DNA from: Amaranthus tricolor
Taxonomy: Eukaryota; Streptophyta; Magnoliopsida; Caryophyllales; Amaranthaceae
Assembly (NCBI RefSeq): GCF_026212465.1
Contig: NC_080059.1
Coordinates: 9,953,811-10,017,810 of the forward strand
Reading direction: 5' to 3'
Length of the DNA: 64,000 nucleotides
This document shows, one piece after another, positions 58,693-64,000 of the stretch. A program made the position numbers and the translations under genes. Position 1 is the stretch's first letter, and every line of letters starts with the position of its first letter. The notes beneath the pieces were generated by a model. That model was not told where the DNA came from, did no database searches, and saw only the letters and a list, made by a program, of their open reading frames with translations.

Positions 58693-59521
58693 AAAAAATT
58701 ACCATGAATAATACAATTTTTTAATTTTTTCTCTACAATAATACTAACTTTTGATTAATCATGAATAATCACAACTTTAAGTATATTTTCCACTAGCATA
58801 TAAAATAACCTACAACCTACAAAATAGGTAATCTATTAAAAAAAAGACTTCTAAAATAATTAATTAAAAAACTTAATTTACAAGTTTACCACCTTCTTCC
58901 TCCTACCTGCCCCACCCAGCCACCTTCCCCACTCCAGTCCCTTCTCCAACACAAAACCACTATAGCTCTTTCCTTGTCATTCATCACCTTATCTCCACCA
59001 CATGTTGGTGAGATGGTGGTGCGATAGGTGGGTTATTAGGTTTCTAAAGTTGGGTGGGTGAGAGACTCGAGTGGGTTTAAGTGTGGGGTGGGGTGCGGTG
59101 GGTGGATCTTGTCAAGGGAAGACGACGGATGGGGTGGTTAGAGGTTGTGTTTCAATGGTGATTAGTAGATATGTTGAAGTTATAGGTGGTGTGGGGGTGG
59201 ACGAGGTGGCTTAGAGAATACGGGTATGGTGGTCACTTGTCAGGCAGTTTGTGTGGAGGTGCAAGTCAAGCCTGAGGGTGAGGGTTGGCCGCCGCCGGCA
59301 CAAGGGGTCGGGGAAAGCCCACAGACATAAGGGCGAGGGTGGCTACAAGGGATTATGATTTTATTTTAATTTATCTTTTTTTAAAAAATCAAATTACCTT
59401 AAGGTAACTAACAAGTTAAGGATGCTAGTGGAAAACACACCTTAAAGTTAGATTATTCATGATTAATTAAAAATTAGTATTCTTGTAGATGAAAGATTAT
59501 ATTATTCATGGTAATTTTTCC
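58693..59521. mobile_element. MULE-like inverted-repeat element, 829 bp
   Basis: The inverted repeats are about 110 bp. Both ends read AAAAATTACCATGAATAAT from the outside, and both share TGATTAATCATGAATAATC-like and TTTTCCACTAGCAT blocks. The flanks TATTTTTTTG (58683-58692) and TATCTTTTTG (59522-59531) match at 9 of 10 bases, which suits a Mutator-like target duplication. The interior (about 58890-59350) is much more GC-rich than the surroundings, with CCGCCGCCGG and many GGTGG runs, and may be captured host sequence. No reading frame was identified. Confidence 0.78.
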
Positions 59522-59531
59522 TATCTTTTTG

Positions 59532-60559
59532 GAAAATACTTTTTAGAACAAAATCATACAAAAGTCGAATCTTAAAAAGATAAATGAAAAATCGAACCTA
59601 ACAATGTCAAGAGATATAACAAATTTTAGGAGAAAGATAATGTCATCAATGTTTTGCTTTGGCACTATTTTTTATTTATAAGATATAAGATTTAAGATGT
59701 TAATAAACCCATCATAAACATTGTTACTAAATAAAACTTGTACTTCGTAAACAAGATGAGCTCAAATGGCTGCTAAGAAAGACAAGCTACCATGTCCTTT
59801 GGTATCAACAGAATAAAAAAAAAATTAAACGTCCAGCAGCAAGCTACAACTTATTCAGCACCACAAAGATTCAGCATTCAGCAGCATCTACCAAGCTTCT
59901 ACCTGCAAAAAGTTGAACATATTGTTTGAGCATAATATTTGGCTACATAAAATGTCAAGTAAACAAAATCTCAAAATACCAAAATAGCAACAAAATAAAA
60001 GAAATCATTCAGCAGCATCAGTTTCGCCTTGATCTTATTAATTTGCATTTGACTAGTTGGGCTATTTGGCAGGATGAGGTCTTATATTACACAAAAGTTA
60101 GCAAGAGTAGGAGTTGGAAGGAGAAATTGATAATTATGTATAAGACCGAACTGGTTTCAAAAAAAAGTAATTTTTGGAAGTGGCATTCAAAGAGAGAACA
60201 TAGTTACAAATGATATTTTGTTTAGGCTGGCTACAAGAGCTAATTTTTTGTTCATTGCCCCAATGCCATTAAGCTCCCATCTAGGGTGGGATTTGTAAGG
60301 TTACGAGAGCTAATGAGCAAATGAAAAACTTTATGCTTTCTAGGTTGTGTTGCCTTGCTGCCTGGTGTGGTGTCTATTTTAGAAGTCTGCTGTGCAGTTT
60401 GTGTGTTTCTGTTCAGCCCTGTTTGATAGCGGCACTAGGTACAGTGTTGGTTCTGGTGTCAAAAACCGCTCAGACCTGTCTTGTTCTAGCTTCTGCGCTG
60501 TTTGTTCTGGGAAATTGGAAGAAATATAGAGTTCGCAAACTAATATTTTATTTATTTGA
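59532..60559. other. Intergenic, nothing firm
   Basis: Short open frames (for example 60321-60566, hydrophobic, Cys/Leu-rich) have no recognisable family and no gene context. The CAGCAGCATC phrase near 59880 and 60010 repeats only twice. I call nothing here. Confidence 0.4.
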
Positions 60560-61300
60560 ACAATGAAGTCAATAGATCCACCATGCCTATACGTTAAGAC
60601 GAATTAGATTGAAATGCAAGGGTTTGGGATGTTTGGTGAAGAACAATAGACAAACAAGAATTACTTTCATTAATATATCAACATACACTAATGACAAGCC
60701 TCACACAAGCTTTGAGAACACTATCTCAAAGTAAAGATTGAACCTTTAATGTCAATCTCACACAAATATACTAATACAAAGAAGAACTCTAATGGTAGAA
60801 TCCTAGTTGCCTCTCTTGTATAAGCCTTTCAATATCTCTAATGATGTTCTAAGACTCACATATATAGTCCCTAACGTATTAGAAGACTCTAGGACAAACC
60901 CTAAAAGCCCACAAATTTCCTGCAAAAAAAAGCTGTCAGAACGCGGGCTGGCAACCGCTCGACCGAATGCCCTTCCTCGACCAGGTCGAGCGGCTCTGTC
61001 AGTAGCCTGCTGCCTTGTGCTGTGCTGCTTCCTTGATCGTGCAACCTTCTCCTCGAGCCTTGCCTTGATCAAGACACTCCATGCCTTGCTCAAATCTCTT
61101 AAAATCATCATCATTGAACACTTGATGAAGTGATTCAAACCTTAACACCCCATTTCCTAATACCACACCACTCTCAAGTGTGCAAGACATAGCATGAGCT
61201 ACAAGATGCTCAAAATCGTCTTCAATATTATAGGAATTGGCTCTTCCTTCAACATATACAATCGGGCCGACGCTCATTGCCTCTTGCCCCACGTCCGTTT
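60560..61300 (-). repeat. Dispersed repeat, inverted sister of the copy in Aurora intron 2
   Basis: The reverse complement of this stretch aligns along its length with 17700-18395. Anchors are GGTTTGAATCACTTCATC, a GTCGAGCGG palindromic region at 60950-61000, GAGGCAACTAGGATT, TGTGTGAGG and CATCCCAAACCCTTGCATTTCA. The minus strand has two overlapping open frames of 97-111 codons with no known domain. The family is probably a non-autonomous retroelement; its class is not established. Confidence 0.65.
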
Positions 61301-63305
61301 CACTGATACAAACCTTGAGTCATTAAAGCCTCTCTGACTAGGCATGGTTACTGGTTAGTTCACTTAACACACTAGGAAAAAAAATGGCCCCTTATAATGA
61401 GCAAGGGTATTTAGTGGGTGCATCTTGTGTACAGTTGTGTTGAGATAGTACAGGTGAATTATTCATAGACCTAGCAGACACATTGGGTTATGAAGGATCT
61501 TTACGAAGGAACATTTTATGAGCAACCTACAAATTGACTATCGTACCTAACAGATGATAGGTCCACTGGCTGAACTGCTAGAGTTTAGAGCAAGAATTCA
61601 AAATTGAATGTCCTATTCCTTCACCTTCTATAATTAGCTTTCCTTAGCACAACGGTGATATATTGGTATTCTTATATCTTAAACACAGGGGAAACCATTA
61701 GAGGATAATTCAAAAGTGGTTTGGCGATATAACAAGTTAACAACTGCATCAGCCCGTTATAGCATCAGCATAAGAATTACTACAATCGAACACACACGCG
61801 TATTTTTGCACTATATCCCTATAGCAAAAGTTTTGGACTGAGTTTTATTGTAATGATTATTGAAAATGTTAAGGAGATCTTTTTGACGTCTTTTACAGTA
61901 ATGAGTTATCCTCAGGGACCACGATCAAGATCTATCTTCCCCATGTAAAAGCATTTTAGAATTAAAAAAAATCAAGAAATTAGTATCCCATCCAACATTT
62001 AGCTTATGTGAAAATTTCATATGCTCATTAGCAAGCATATCAATTGATGGTTGCTATCAATTAATTCACTCAAAACAAGTTTAATTATGTATTTCATGTT
62101 CTCCTACTTCCCGTTTGTCCTAGAAAAATAAACACCAACATATCATTAGGTAAAGATGCCTTATCAGACCACAATGTATATCACTAATCTCGCCTCATCC
62201 TCAATTAATAACTTCTCCATCCATTCACCAAAATGAAAAGGTGTTGGATATCAAAACACATCTCAACAAGCTCCTCTACCACTTCCTTTATGAACAAAAG
62301 CTGATAAAAGTAATGTAATTACTGATTGATATCAGCTACAAGAAAGTACAAAATTGAATATGATAGATTTTCATATATCGTAGTACGACTAATCAGAACT
62401 CTTTATTTGTAATCAACAGAAACAGGCCACTTGGACCACACGTCGCAACGACATATCTATCCTTGACATTGCAAAAAAACAAATGCCCAGGATGTACCAC
62501 AAATTAACCCTTGCAAACAGATATTAGCTGAAGTACTAGAGGGTTCCTCTTAATAATTCAAATTTGCACGCCGACCATAATTAGAACATGGTCCCTGAGA
62601 CTCTAGCATAAGCAAAAGGTATGAACCAAATGAAGCTGCAACTTAGCATAAATTCATCTCATTTACATTGGAACATAAAGATATCACCTCCACCATGTAA
62701 TCCATCCTTAATCAATCATTTTCAATACAAATTCATCCATCATGTTAACATCTGGTTGACTCTACATCCTACATTAACTATTCATCCGTAAAACAGCAAA
62801 CAAATGATGAATCTCAATGTCTCATTATAGGGGATGTAATCATGATCCAAAAAACTCTAAAGTACTAGCAATAATGAACTAAAGCATTGATCCACAATAG
62901 GAAGAGAAGACAACAATTCTTAACTAAGCTATTGCCTATTACAAAGTTACCGCGCCTAACATGACCAAATTACACCAGAAAAAAACGGTAGAGAACTCGG
63001 AATTGCATACAATCCAAACGTTAAGATTCTACATCGATTCGACCAGAACAATATGAACAATAAGAATCAAATCTCCACAAACATTCTACAACATAAAATC
63101 ATCAAAACTTAATTGCACGATCATATCCGCAAAGATAATTGAGAATTTAAAATTAATCGTTGACACAAAAACCTCCAAAATCATGACTAAGAACTCAATC
63201 CTTAGCTGACAAATGAATAATCGAAAACAACAATTGAGTAATAACCAAAAAGACTAACCGAACAAAGGAACATCCAAATTGACAATTCTGATTGATCTTG
63301 AGATG
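61301..63305. other. Intergenic / complex I subunit 3' flank
   Basis: About 2 kb of AT-rich sequence downstream of the minus-strand NDUFB3-like gene. No second exon, other gene or repeat boundary could be supported by eye. Confidence 0.4.
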
Positions 63306-63494
63306 TCAATTGTGAGAAGAGGAAGGGTAAAGTTTGTTGTAGAAGGTTTCGCCGACAAGGTAAACACAGAAGGCGGCAACACCGAGACCAAGGCCAGGAA
63401 CAGCATGGCGGAGTTGATTGGTGAGCATGGGGTGCTTCCTCCATGCATCCCTCCTTCGGAAGAACTCTCCAGTTGATCCCAAAGGCTTCGCCAT
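63306..63494 (-). CDS. Mitochondrial complex I subunit, NDUFB3/B12 type
   Basis: Single-exon frame of 62 aa, ATG at 63494 and TGA at 63308-63306. It begins MAKPLGSTGEFFRRRDAWRK, followed by HPMLTNQLRHAVPG and a single hydrophobic segment LGVAAFCVYLVGETFYNKLY (residues about 37-56), which is a membrane helix. The N-terminal GEFFRRRDEWRKHP box is the hallmark of the plant 'NADH dehydrogenase 1 beta subcomplex subunit 3' proteins, which are about 60-72 aa long. Role: an accessory subunit in the membrane arm of complex I, inner mitochondrial membrane. No cleavable presequence is seen, which is normal for this subunit. The upstream side (63495-63560, T-rich) is the presumed 5' UTR. Confidence 0.9.
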   Translation of the reverse strand: MAKPLGSTGEFFRRRDAWRKHPMLTNQLRHAVPGLGLGVAAFCVYLVGETFYNKLYPSSSHN

Positions 63495-64000
63495 TTTTAC
63501 TTCGCTTTTTTTTTTCTTTCACTCTCGATTAACTTCTCCTTCCTGCTTAGATGGGCGGCTCTATTCGGCTTAATTGTGTTTTCTTTCGACTTTGGGTTCA
63601 AGGATTTATTGAGCCGCTATCTTTTTCATTTCTTTTTCTTATTTTGTTGCCTTTCTCTAAAAAAAAAAATTGGAAACATTCATATTTTAATAGTTTAATC
63701 TTTCACCTATTCGATTGAATAATTCCACTTTGAGTTACTTTTAATAATTTAATTTTCACCCTTATTTTGTTGTCAGCATATTAATAGGTTATATTGATAG
63801 TAGACTAAGAATAAATGTGAATTATTATAAAATAAAAAATAATGCTACTAGCAAACTAATGGCAAAGGTCGGATTAAGAATTTTAGACCTTTAGAGTTCG
63901 GTTTCAAGTCTGGATCTATAAAAATAAATGGGTCCTGGTCTGATTCTGGTTGGACCCACTCTAGACCCGCCTCTTGACCCTCCCTAATTTTAAGCTTTTC
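63495..64000. other. NDUFB3-like promoter side and window end
   Basis: Presumed 5' UTR and promoter of the minus-strand complex I gene, then AT-rich sequence. The last 60 bases contain GACCCGCC- and GGACCC-like runs resembling the GGGTC-rich element at 45300, possibly another fragment of that family. Confidence 0.4.

Noticed and set aside
60321..60566. 81-codon Cys/Leu-rich open frame
   Set aside because: Low complexity and hydrophobic, with no known family, promoter context or splice structure.

Overview
This window is nuclear DNA from a flowering plant, almost certainly a eudicot. The evidence is intron-rich genes with GT-AG splice sites, plant-specific protein families, AT-rich introns, and Ty1/copia, Ty3/gypsy, LINE, SINE, MULE and MITE remnants. 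The family is not certain; the repeats recall Caryophyllales, but that is only an impression.

Five host genes are supported. (1) 932-13919 (+): the 3' 15 exons of a CABIN1-like TPR protein, the plant counterpart of a HIRA histone-chaperone subunit; its 5' end lies before the window. (2) 15997-19466 (-): a complete 9-exon Aurora kinase, 293 aa. (3) 22470-24654 (+): a complete 3-exon profilin, 133 aa. (4) 47287-57752 (+): a nuclear poly(A) polymerase of the PAPS4 type; 11 exons are firm and the extreme C-terminus is ambiguous. (5) 63306-63494 (-): a 62-aa complex I subunit of the NDUFB3/B12 type. From memory, the order CABIN1 - Aurora - poly(A) polymerase matches Arabidopsis At4g32820 - At4g32830 - At4g32850, so the window looks like an old syntenic block expanded by transposons.

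Transposons dominate the gap between profilin and the poly(A) polymerase (about 25.9-46.7 kb). In order: a 1.45-kb foldback MULE that captured part of a DEAD-box helicase gene (26203-27656); a diverged 0.5-kb tandem duplication (28370-29135); a complete but disabled copia element on the minus strand (29935-34881, TSD TGTGC); and a nest in which a GTGATCACATA-type minisatellite is split by a gypsy-type element with 5S rRNA-like terminal segments. The LTR of that gypsy element is in turn split by a very young copia element (38704-43594, identical 162-bp LTRs, TSD AGTAT). A second palindrome-bearing MULE (45819-46728) follows.

Smaller insertions lie inside or beside genes: an antisense, internally deleted LINE in a CABIN1 intron, a Tourist-like MITE after CABIN1, a dispersed repeat in Aurora intron 2 with a sister copy near 61 kb, a SINE and two tandem-repeat arrays in poly(A) polymerase introns, a decayed plant-mobile-domain gene upstream of profilin, and a third MULE near 59 kb.

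The host genes do not form a pathway. They are unlinked housekeeping functions: chromatin assembly, mitosis, actin dynamics, mRNA 3'-end formation and respiration.
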